DNA from: Chloroflexota bacterium
Lineage (GTDB): Bacteria; Chloroflexota; Anaerolineae; Caldilineales; Caldilineaceae
Assembly: GCA_003577005.1 (NCBI GenBank)
Contig: QEUW01000370.1
Location: 1-10,235 of the forward strand
Direction: 5' to 3'
Length of the DNA stretch: 10,235 nt
Shown: piece after piece, positions 1 to 5,713 of the stretch
Position numbering within the stretch: the stretch's first letter is position 1
Layout: each line of letters begins with the position of its first letter
Program-made: the position numbers and the translations under genes
The notes under the pieces: model-generated
What the model saw: the letters and a program-made list of their open reading frames with translations, nothing else
Database searches by the model: none
What the model was told of the DNA's origin: nothing

Positions 1-777
1 CCGCCGGCGGCACCTGCGTCTGATGTCCAAATCGAGGGGTCGCCTGCACAGATCGCCCGCGGCGAACGGCTGGCCCACCTTTGTGCTAGCTGCCACTCTA
101 CCACTGGAGACCTGCCCCTGGACGGCAGCATGGGGAACTTTTCACCGGGGATCGGAACCATCTACGCCCCCAACCTCACACCGGGTGGGGCGCTCCAATC
201 TCGGAGCGACGGCGAGATTATCCGGGCCATTCGCGAGGGGGTCCATCAAAACGGGCGGGCGCTGATCCTCATGCCGTCGGACCAGTTCCACGTCATGGGC
301 GACGCCGACGTGCGCGCTCTGGTAGCCTATCTGCGCACGCAACCGGCGGTGGAGCGCCAGATACCCGAAACCCAACTGACGCTGCTGGGCGCCGTCCTGG
401 TCGGTGCGGGCATCTTTCCCTACAGCCCACAGCCACCCATCGCCGGCCCCGTGGAAGCGCCGCCTAGCGGGGCAACGGCGGAATATGGCGAGTACCTGGT
501 AACCCTCGCAGGCTGTCGCGAGTGTCACGGCGAAACGCTGCAGGGCGGTACGTCCCAGTTCGTACCGGTAGGGCCCAACCTGCTCGCCATCCTTGCCCAA
601 TGGAGTGCCGAGGAATTTGTCGCGACCATCCGCACGGGCGTCGATCCCTATGGGAATGCCCTCAACCTGGAGACGATGCCGTGGCCGGCCTATGCAGCCG
701 CCTTCGAGGACGCCGAACTCAAAGCGATCTATACCTATATTCGCACGCTTCCGCTTACCGGGGAAGCGACCGAGTAG
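1..777 (+). CDS. dihaem c-type cytochrome, 5' end cut by the window
   Basis: The reading frame is open from base 1, so the start and export signal lie upstream; 258 residues are visible. There are two class I cytochrome c domains. Domain 1 has the haem motif CASCH (window residues 28-32, bases 82-96), and domain 2 has CRECH (residues 172-176, bases 514-528). Each is followed by a 'PNL' turn, an 'IxxxIRxG' helix and a likely Met axial ligand (M91 and M226, the latter in METPW-like context TMPW). Each domain ends with a 'ELKAIYTYIRTLP'-type helix. A hydrophobic segment (about residues 125-139) lies between the domains and could be a membrane helix. This layout resembles cytochrome c subunits of membrane dehydrogenases and other periplasmic electron carriers. 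The role is inferred as electron transfer outside the cytoplasmic membrane; the partner is unknown. The gene ends 27 bp before the HiPIP gene, so the two are probably co-transcribed. The two haem motifs make the cytochrome call firm. The ATG at base 130 is not the start, because it would remove the first haem site. Confidence 0.9.
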   Translation, partial: PPAAPASDVQIEGSPAQIARGERLAHLCASCHSTTGDLPLDGSMGNFSPGIGTIYAPNLTPGGALQSRSDGEIIRAIREGVHQNGRALILMPSDQFHVMGDADVRALVAYLRTQPAVERQIPETQLTLLGAVLVGAGIFPYSPQPPIAGPVEAPPSGATAEYGEYLVTLAGCRECHGETLQGGTSQFVPVGPNLLAILAQWSAEEFVATIRTGVDPYGNALNLETMPWPAYAAAFEDAELKAIYTYIRTLPLTGEATE

Positions 778-791
778 AGCCTGCAACTTTC

Positions 792-797
792 AAGGAG
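792..797 (+). promoter_or_regulatory. ribosome binding site of the HiPIP gene
   Basis: AAGGAG lies 7 nt before the ATG at 805. It is a near-perfect Shine-Dalgarno sequence and fixes the HiPIP start. It lies in the short gap after the cytochrome stop codon, consistent with one operon. Confidence 0.8.
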
Positions 798-804
798 ATA
801 GAAG

Positions 805-1233
805 ATGCAATTCGCACCTCAAAACCATAATCTCAACGAAAAACGCGGACAATCGGCCAAACTGTTTCCAGACGGCGCCGCCTCGCGGCGGAGGTTTCTC
901 ATCCGCATGGCCAGATTCGGCGCGGCGAGCCTGTTCCTGCCCGGTCTGCTCGCAGCCTGCGGGAACACAAACACATCATCGGGCACATCATCGGGTGCAG
1001 TGGCGCAGGGCGCGGTCGCGGCGCCCTGCGCAGAGAGCGAGAATCTCTCGCGGACGGAGGTTGCGACCCGCAAGGCAGTCGCCTACGTGGATGAATCTCC
1101 ACACGCCGGGAAGACGTGCGCCAACTGCCGCTTCTTCAAACAGCCAGCAGCGGGCGCCAACTGCGGCGGATGCGAAATCGCCGGCGGGCCGATCGCGCCA
1201 GGGGGCTACTGCAATGCCTGGGCAGCTCAGTGA
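805..1233 (+). CDS. high-potential iron-sulfur protein (HiPIP), Tat-exported probable lipoprotein
   Basis: This 142-residue protein is a small periplasmic-type electron carrier with one [4Fe-4S] cluster. The N-terminus has a twin-arginine motif SRRRFL (residues 27-32), a hydrophobic stretch, and a canonical lipobox LAAC with Cys52. A Ser/Thr/Gly-rich linker follows. The C-terminal part has the HiPIP cysteine pattern C105-x2-C108-x14-C123-x12-C136, with the family-typical CANC-RFF beginning and a 'GGYCNAW' end. Family knowledge: HiPIPs cycle between the 3+ and 2+ cluster states at high potential, often feeding a photosynthetic reaction centre or a terminal oxidase. Tat export fits a protein whose cofactor is inserted before export. 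The lipobox suggests the protein is tethered to the outer face of the membrane, which is inferred. Two further cysteines (C75, C120) are not part of the standard ligand set. The start is set by AAGGAG at 792-797. The upstream cytochrome c is the obvious candidate partner. Confidence 0.9.
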   Translation: MQFAPQNHNLNEKRGQSAKLFPDGAASRRRFLIRMARFGAASLFLPGLLAACGNTNTSSGTSSGAVAQGAVAAPCAESENLSRTEVATRKAVAYVDESPHAGKTCANCRFFKQPAAGANCGGCEIAGGPIAPGGYCNAWAAQ

Positions 1234-1380
1234 ATTGTGAATGGTGAATATTGAAGCCAGATCCGTGTCTTTCTGAAAATCCGCGGTTCTTGTATGCACG
1301 TTTGCGAAGCCCTGCTCGGCTCCAACACCACTAGGATTCCCGGTCTTTCTATGCTACAATATCATTAAAGGCCATTCATA

Positions 1381-2622
1381 ATGTCGCACCGACCTAGGCG
1401 CGATGAGAGCCCCTTTCTAATTACTTCAGCCAATCGAACCATCCTGCCTATGTCCCACATCTCCACCGCGCCCAGCCTCGACCGCATCCAGCCCTCGCGT
1501 ATTCGCGCCCTGGCGGATGTGGCCTTTGGTATGGAGGGCGTCTACAAATTGCACTTTGGCGAATCCAACCTGCCTACACCGCAGTATATCAAGGACGCCG
1601 CGGCCCAAGCGTTGGCCGACGGCCACACCTTTTACACCGAAAACGCCGGGCTGCCCAGCCTGCGCGCCGCCATCGCCCGTAAGGTAGCTGAACTCCACGG
1701 CGTAGAACTCGACCCGTTGTCAGAAATCTTGATCACAGCGTCAGGTGTGCAGGCGCTCAACGTTACCATCCGCTGCACCATCGACCCCGGTGACGAGGCG
1801 CTGATCCTCACACCCAACTGGCCCAACGCCGGTGAAATGGTCAAAATGTACGGCGCCACACCGGTCGAAGTTCCCTACCGGGTCGATCACGAACGGTTTG
1901 TGATCGACTTTGGTGCGCTAGAAGCCGCTATCACCCCGCGCACGCGGTTGCTGGTCTATACGTCGCCTTCCAACCCGCTGGGTTGGGTCGCTACGCAGGA
2001 TGACCAGCGCGCGCTGCTCGACTTTTGTCGCCGCCACCGGCTGTGGCTGCTGGCCGATGAGGTCTATGAGCGCATCTATTTTCAGGGGCCGGTGGCGCCG
2101 TCGATCCTGCGACTCTGTACGCGGGACGACGCCGTGATCGTCGTCAACTCCTTCTCCAAGAGCTACTGTATGACCGGCTGGCGGCTGGGCTGGGCAGTGG
2201 CGCGCCGTGACTTGATCGCCAGGGCAACGCCGCTCAACGAATTTATCATCTCTCATGCGCCCACTTTTGTCCAGAAGGCCGGCGAAGTGGCGCTGGCTCA
2301 GGGTGAGGACGAGATCGCCGCCCGCGCCGAACTCTTCCACGAGCGGATGAGTTTCTGCTACACCGCCCTCTCATCGCTCAAGGGCGTCACCGCGCCCAAG
2401 CCGGATGGCGCGTTCTATCTCTTTCCGCGCATTGCCGGTGTGACCGATTCGTTTGCCTTCGCCCTAGAGCTGCTCAAGACGACCAAAGTGTCGGTAGCAC
2501 CGGGTATTGCCTTTGGTGCTGGCGGCGAGGGCGCAGTGCGTATCTGCACGGCATCCGATCTCTCGGTGTTGGAGCCGGCGATGGAGCGGTTTTGCCGCTT
2601 TGTTGAGCAATTTGGTGCGTGA
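1381..2622 (+). CDS. pyridoxal-phosphate aminotransferase, class I/II (fold type I)
   Basis: The 413-residue product is a full-length aminotransferase of the AspC/AlaT-like class. Visible landmarks are 'RIQPSRIRAL' near the N-terminus, Tyr-x-Glu-x-x-Gly-x-x-x-Leu (FYTENAGLPSLR), Asn198 in SPSNPLG, Asp226 and Tyr229 in LADEVYERI, the PLP Schiff-base lysine Lys260 in SFSKSYCMTGWRLGW, and the substrate-carboxylate arginine Arg387 in GAVRICTAS. The complete set implies an active enzyme moving an amino group between an amino acid and a 2-oxo acid in the cytoplasm; the specific substrate cannot be read. Start choice: the ATG at 1381 has a weak AAAGG 9 nt upstream. The in-frame ATG at 1450 (protein starting MSHISTAP) matches the usual family N-terminus better but has no Shine-Dalgarno. 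Residues 1-23 look unlike the family, so 1450 is a real alternative. It is flanked by 147 bp upstream and repeats downstream, and is probably monocistronic. Its stop codon overlaps the first base pairs of a 24-bp tandem repeat. Confidence 0.9.
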   Translation: MSHRPRRDESPFLITSANRTILPMSHISTAPSLDRIQPSRIRALADVAFGMEGVYKLHFGESNLPTPQYIKDAAAQALADGHTFYTENAGLPSLRAAIARKVAELHGVELDPLSEILITASGVQALNVTIRCTIDPGDEALILTPNWPNAGEMVKMYGATPVEVPYRVDHERFVIDFGALEAAITPRTRLLVYTSPSNPLGWVATQDDQRALLDFCRRHRLWLLADEVYERIYFQGPVAPSILRLCTRDDAVIVVNSFSKSYCMTGWRLGWAVARRDLIARATPLNEFIISHAPTFVQKAGEVALAQGEDEIAARAELFHERMSFCYTALSSLKGVTAPKPDGAFYLFPRIAGVTDSFAFALELLKTTKVSVAPGIAFGAGGEGAVRICTASDLSVLEPAMERFCRFVEQFGA

Positions 2623-2668
2623 CCAAGCATGTAGGGCAAGATGGGACCAAGCATGTAGGGCAAGATGG
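2621..2668 (+). repeat. 24-bp tandem duplication
   Basis: Bases 2621-2644 are repeated exactly and immediately at 2645-2668. Each unit starts GACCAAGCATG and ends GGGCAAGATGG. The first copy starts inside the TGA stop codon (2620-2622) of the aminotransferase, so the duplication arose right at the gene end. The core AGGGCAAGATGG appears a third time at 2718-2729, inside the MITE-like element. Confidence 0.9.
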
Positions 2669-2685
2669 CATCTTACCCCACATGC
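2651..2685. repeat. 17-bp imperfect inverted repeat (palindromic repeat unit)
   Basis: Arms 2651-2667 and 2669-2685 are reverse complements at 15 of 17 positions, meeting at the centre GATGGCATC. In RNA this gives a long hairpin 29 bp after the aminotransferase stop. It could slow or end transcription, but no run of T follows, so it is not a standard intrinsic terminator. The left arm is the end of the second 24-bp repeat unit. The centre matches the perfect palindrome at 2719-2739, so the two look like copies of one palindromic family. Confidence 0.75.
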
Positions 2686-2691
2686 AAAATT

Positions 2692-2866
2692 GGGTGCATC
2701 CAGGATTTAGGGCAGATAGGGCAAGATGGCATCTTGCCCGCTGGAACCCGCATTCCGCGCCCAGCGGGCGCCCGGGGCCGGCGAGACTCTATCATGCAAG
2801 CTGGCCCCGGCCCTTTCCCGGAATGCTTGTGTCGCCAAATTCTCGCCCTAAATTCTGGACGCACCC
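2692..2866. mobile_element. 175-bp MITE-like element with terminal inverted repeats and 9-bp direct repeat flanks
   Basis: The left end 2692-2713 (GGGTGCATCCAGG..., ending TTTAGGGC) and the right end 2845-2866 (GCCCTAAATT..., ending GCACCC) are inverted repeats matching at 20 of 22 positions. The 9-bp sequence TGCAAAATT directly abuts both ends: 2683-2691 on the left, 2867-2875 on the right. This is the arrangement left by a cut-and-paste transposase making a 9-bp target duplication. The interior has no credible gene. It is strongly folded: a perfect palindrome at 2719-2739, arms 2736-2744/2761-2769 (GCCCGCTGG), arms 2750-2757/2819-2826 (GCATTCCG), and arms 2772-2782/2800-2810 (CCGGGGCC core). 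It would therefore need a transposase supplied elsewhere. The transposase family cannot be named from the ends alone. An alternative is a structured RNA or a composite of palindromic repeats, but exact direct repeats at both tips favour a mobile origin. Confidence 0.7.
2719..2739. repeat. perfect 10-bp palindrome inside the MITE-like element
   Basis: GGGCAAGATG at 2719-2728 and CATCTTGCCC at 2730-2739 are exact reverse complements around a single G. The same half-site also occurs at 2634-2643 and 2658-2667, outside the element. It therefore looks like a dispersed palindromic unit rather than something private to the element. Confidence 0.85.
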
Positions 2867-2882
2867 TGCAAAATTTGGGCGT

Positions 2883-2911
2883 TTGCGCGCTTGTTTCATC
2901 TTGAGTATAAT
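2883..2911 (+). promoter_or_regulatory. sigma-70-type promoter for the first transporter operon
   Basis: A consensus -10 box TATAAT sits at 2906-2911. A partial -35 box TTGCGC sits at 2883-2888, giving ideal 17-bp spacing. Transcription would start near 2918, leaving an untranslated leader of about 110 nt before the ATG at 3029. I see no clear riboswitch or attenuator in that leader. The -35 box begins only 7 bp after the direct repeat that bounds the MITE-like element, so the insertion replaced or set what lies upstream of this promoter. The -35 box matches only at TTG, so strength may depend on an activator. Confidence 0.5.
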
Positions 2912-3016
2912 CTGCTTCATCTGGCGAACCGCGGCCCTTCCTCTACGCTGCTGGTGCGTTCCCCTAGTTTGCACAAGCGATTTCCCATAACCGGCATGAA
3001 TGATTGGAATCAAACG

Positions 3017-3023
3017 AAAGGGG
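3017..3023 (+). promoter_or_regulatory. ribosome binding site deciding the start of the first solute-binding protein
   Basis: AAAGGGG lies 5 nt before the ATG at 3029. It supports that start over the TTG at 2891, which would add 46 residues that do not resemble a signal peptide and would put the start upstream of the predicted -10 box. Confidence 0.75.
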
Positions 3024-3028
3024 TCCTG

Positions 3029-4732
3029 ATGAAGACAAGCGCAAGCCGACCAGGCAAGAACCTACAGTTACACCACACTTTTCTGCTCTCGCGCCGCGCC
3101 TTTTTGCGCACCATGGCGCTGGCTGGTGGTGCCCTCGGTATGAGCGCCCTCGGTGCAGCCTGTGCGGGGCCGGCTACAAGCGGTGGCACGGGGCCGTCGG
3201 CAGCGCCGGCCGCGTCTGGCCCGCGGGTGGGCGGTGTCTATCGGCTGGTAGGGGCAGGCGACATCCGCTCGCTGGACCCGCCGGCTGCCGAGAGCAGTGA
3301 AGATTGGTGGAGCGCTGGCATGGTGCTCTATAACCAGCTCTATTTCTATGACAAGGATGGCAATTTCTATGCCGACCTGGCCGCCGACCTGCCCAATATC
3401 AGCGACGACGGGCTGGTCTACTCCATTCCCATCCGCCAGGGAGTGAAGTTCCACAACGGCCGTGAACTGGTAGCCGAGGATGTCAAGTTTACGCTAGAAC
3501 GTCAACTGTGGCCCGAAGTCTATAGTTGGGGCAAGAGCTACATGGAGAACCTCGAGGGCTTTGATGCGGTCATCGATGGCTCGACCAAGGAGCTTTCAGG
3601 GATCAAGGTGGTGGACAGCCACACACTGGAGGTCACGCTCAAACAGCCGCAGGCGGTCTTCCCAGCGCTCCTGTCGATGAGCATGAATGCCATCATCCCG
3701 ATGGAAGAGACGCTGCAGGCGGGTGCCGATTGGGGCTTCTCCACCGTGATTGGCACCGGTCCGTTCAAGTTTGTGGAGTGGGTGGCCGGCGAGCGTGCCG
3801 TCTATGAGCGCAACACCGACTATTTTAGGACGCCCCCCTACATCGAGCGCGTCGAGCTCTATCTCAACGTGGACCCAGCCGTCCAACTGCTGCGCTGGGA
3901 GAATGGCGAGGCCGAGTTTGCCCGGGCGCCGAGCGCTGAACTGCCCCGCCTCTTTGCCGACGAGACGACGCGCGCCAAGATGCGCCTGGCGCCGGGCACC
4001 TCCACCAGCCGGCTGGCTTTCCATTTCGATGTGCCCCCCTTCGACGACATTCGTGTTCGTCAGGCCGTTGCCATGGCGATTGACAAGCAGGCAATCGTAC
4101 AAAAGAGCGGTGGCGTCCTCACTCCGCTAGAGGGACATTTTACGCCGCCGTTACTCCAGTATGACCCTGAGTTCAAGAGCGACTACCAATACAACGTTGA
4201 ACAGGCCAAGACGCTCATGGCCGAAGCCGGCTATGGCGATGGCGTGTCTGGGATTCGTATGTATATCGGTTTGGGACAAGAGACCGGGCAGTTGCTCCAG
4301 GCCGACCTGGCCGCCATCGGCATCGAGACCGAGCTTGCCGTTGGCCAGTGGAAGGACTGGCGCGACCGCATCCGCGCCGGCGATGTGGGGCTCTTCTATT
4401 ATAACTGGGCCGCCAGCTTTCCCGACGCCTACGATTATACTTCGGCGTGGACGACCTGCGCTTCCATCGAAACTGGTTTCAATGACGGCAATTACTGCAA
4501 CGAGCGCATCGATGAGCTGGTGACGCGCGTCGAAGCGCTCCCGCTCACCGACCCGGACCGTATCGCCGCCTACCGCGAAATTCAGGACATTGTGATCAAC
4601 CAAGATGTGGCCTGGGTGGCGCTCAATACACCCCAGAATATCGCCCTGGGGGTTGATTACGTGCATGATGACTTTATGAGTCCCATCTACGGCTGGCCCT
4701 ATCTGGAAACTGCCTGGATGGAAGAACGGTAA
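3029..4732 (+). CDS. ABC transporter solute-binding lipoprotein, family 5 (peptide/nickel type)
   Basis: This 567-residue protein would capture an oligopeptide, dipeptide or similar solute outside the membrane and deliver it to the permeases encoded next. The N-terminus has a twin-arginine motif SRRAFL (residues 21-26), a Gly/Ala/Leu-rich hydrophobic stretch, and Cys45 in GAAC, a slightly non-canonical lipobox. A Gly/Ser/Ala/Pro linker follows. Family-5 landmarks are 'IRSLDPP', 'GVKFHNGRELVAEDVKFTLER', 'GTGPFKFVEW' from residue 242 with a following 'NTDYF', and 'IRVRQAVAMAIDK' from residue 341. The length fits DppA/OppA-like proteins. Two cysteines near the C-terminal lobe (C477, C490) could form a disulfide. 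The start is chosen from the AAAGGGG site at 3017-3023 and the Tat signal right after it. It is followed by a hairpin and then two permease genes. The substrate cannot be told from the sequence. Confidence 0.92.
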   Translation: MKTSASRPGKNLQLHHTFLLSRRAFLRTMALAGGALGMSALGAACAGPATSGGTGPSAAPAASGPRVGGVYRLVGAGDIRSLDPPAAESSEDWWSAGMVLYNQLYFYDKDGNFYADLAADLPNISDDGLVYSIPIRQGVKFHNGRELVAEDVKFTLERQLWPEVYSWGKSYMENLEGFDAVIDGSTKELSGIKVVDSHTLEVTLKQPQAVFPALLSMSMNAIIPMEETLQAGADWGFSTVIGTGPFKFVEWVAGERAVYERNTDYFRTPPYIERVELYLNVDPAVQLLRWENGEAEFARAPSAELPRLFADETTRAKMRLAPGTSTSRLAFHFDVPPFDDIRVRQAVAMAIDKQAIVQKSGGVLTPLEGHFTPPLLQYDPEFKSDYQYNVEQAKTLMAEAGYGDGVSGIRMYIGLGQETGQLLQADLAAIGIETELAVGQWKDWRDRIRAGDVGLFYYNWAASFPDAYDYTSAWTTCASIETGFNDGNYCNERIDELVTRVEALPLTDPDRIAAYREIQDIVINQDVAWVALNTPQNIALGVDYVHDDFMSPIYGWPYLETAWMEER

Positions 4733-4738
4733 GGGGAG

Positions 4739-4771
4739 ATTGGATGACTATGCGATAACTAGTCACCCAAT
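4739..4771 (+). promoter_or_regulatory. intercistronic hairpin between binding protein and permease
   Basis: Arms 4739-4750 (ATTGGATGACTA) and 4760-4771 (TAGTCACCCAAT) pair at 11 of 12 positions around a 9-nt loop. The hairpin begins 6 nt after the binding-protein stop and fills most of the 53-bp gap. No T-run follows, so full termination is unlikely. In comparable importer operons such hairpins protect the 3' end of the binding-protein message and lower downstream expression, giving more binding protein than permease. That role here is inferred. Confidence 0.6.
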
Positions 4772-4785
4772 CCTGGCAATAAACC

Positions 4786-5706
4786 ATGTCTACTGTACAG
4801 AGTGTCACATTGCCAGCTCGCTTTCCCGGGCAGGGAGAGAGACGGACGGCGTCGTGGTGGCAAGATGCCTGGCGACGTTTCAAGCGCCAAAAGAGCGCCC
4901 TGGTGGCCGGTGCGCTGTTTCTTGCGCTGGTACTGGTGGCGCTGCTGGCGCCCGTGCTTGCCCCTTACGACCCGGTGGAGCAATTTCGCCGTGAGGGGCT
5001 CTCACCGGTTGGGGAGCCGGTGGGACCCAATAGCCAGTTTTGGCTGGGCGCCGATGGGCTGGGGCGTGATGTGCTCAGCCGGCTCCTTTATGGCGCGCGC
5101 GTTTCCCTGGGGATCGGCATCATGGCCAGTGCCATCGCGGTCACCATCGGGCTGTTGGTGGGCGGGGTAGCCGGCTTTCTGGGCGGTAAAGTTGACTTTT
5201 TCGTCATGCGCTTTGTCGATCTGGTGATGAGCATGCCCACATTTTTCCTGATCTTGCTGCTGGTGGTCATGCTCAGCCCAGGCGTCTGGGTAGTGATCAC
5301 GGTGATCTCGCTCTTCTCATGGACGGGGCCGGCGCGCGTCTTTCGCAGCCAGATTCTGGCCGTGAAGCAGCGCGACTTTGTCCACGCCGCCCGCTGTTTG
5401 GGCACGCCTCAGGCGCGCATCTTCGTCCGCCATCTGCTGCCCCATGTGTTGCCGCTGGTAGTGGTCTATCTGGCGCTCAACATTCCCAACGCCATCTTTG
5501 CCGAGGCTAGCCTCAGCTTTCTTGGTCTGGGTGTGCCGCAGCCGATTCCATCGTGGGGATCGATGATCCAGGATGGCTTTGCCTACTACCGGGTAGCGCC
5601 GTGGATCGCCTTTTTCCCCGGCGCTGCCATTGCCCTCGCCGTCGTCAGCATCAACTTGCTGGGCAATGGCCTGCGTGAGGCCATGGACCCGGTGCAGAAG
5701 AGGTGA
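4786..5706 (+). CDS. ABC transporter permease, DppC/OppC-like
   Basis: This 306-residue inner-membrane subunit forms half of the transport channel for the solute brought by the preceding binding protein. Membrane segments are visible at about residues 38-59, 106-131, 146-178, 220-240 and 273-293. A short basic region (RRFKRQKSA, 30-38) precedes the first. Typical DppC landmarks are 'LGADGLGRDVLSRLLYGARVSL' split across residues 88-108, the EAA-type cytoplasmic loop that contacts the ATPase (about 200-222, HAARCLGTPQARI), and 'SFLGLGVPQP' (244-253). The start at 4786 is chosen because in-frame stops at 4756 and 4780 block any earlier start. It has no recognisable Shine-Dalgarno, so translation may depend on coupling. 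It precedes the DppB-like gene, whereas DppB usually comes first. Confidence 0.92.
   Translation: MSTVQSVTLPARFPGQGERRTASWWQDAWRRFKRQKSALVAGALFLALVLVALLAPVLAPYDPVEQFRREGLSPVGEPVGPNSQFWLGADGLGRDVLSRLLYGARVSLGIGIMASAIAVTIGLLVGGVAGFLGGKVDFFVMRFVDLVMSMPTFFLILLLVVMLSPGVWVVITVISLFSWTGPARVFRSQILAVKQRDFVHAARCLGTPQARIFVRHLLPHVLPLVVVYLALNIPNAIFAEASLSFLGLGVPQPIPSWGSMIQDGFAYYRVAPWIAFFPGAAIALAVVSINLLGNGLREAMDPVQKR
5701..5706 (+). promoter_or_regulatory. ribosome binding site of the DppB-like permease
   Basis: AGGTGA lies 7 nt before the ATG at 5714 and contains the TGA stop of the previous permease. This tight arrangement indicates translational coupling. It also rules out the longer reading starting at 5630, which would overlap the previous gene. 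Confidence 0.75.
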
Positions 5707-5713
5707 GTCAACT

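Noticed and set aside
142..786. 214-residue minus-strand open frame over the cytochrome gene
   Set aside because: It is a shadow of a gene with two intact haem motifs, with no start signal or domain of its own.
1332..1360. Promoter before the aminotransferase with TACAAT at 1355-1360
   Set aside because: No acceptable -35 box lies at the right distance (TAGGAT only). A promoter must exist, but this site is too weak to call.
1234..1380. Terminator after the HiPIP gene
   Set aside because: Only 4-bp stems such as AGCC/GGCT are visible and no T-run follows. The short GTGAAT repeats at the gene end form no stem.
2621..2740. CRISPR array from the repeated GGGCAAGATGG units
   Set aside because: The two full units are directly adjacent with no spacer, the third copy is only partial, and no cas gene is nearby.
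2619..2990. Overlapping open frames across the repeat region
   Set aside because: They run through tandem repeats, the MITE-like element and the promoter. The peptides are repeat translations with no domain.
2912..3028. Riboswitch or leader peptide in the leader of the first binding protein
   Set aside because: No conserved riboswitch core, strong hairpin or short ORF with a ribosome site could be seen.
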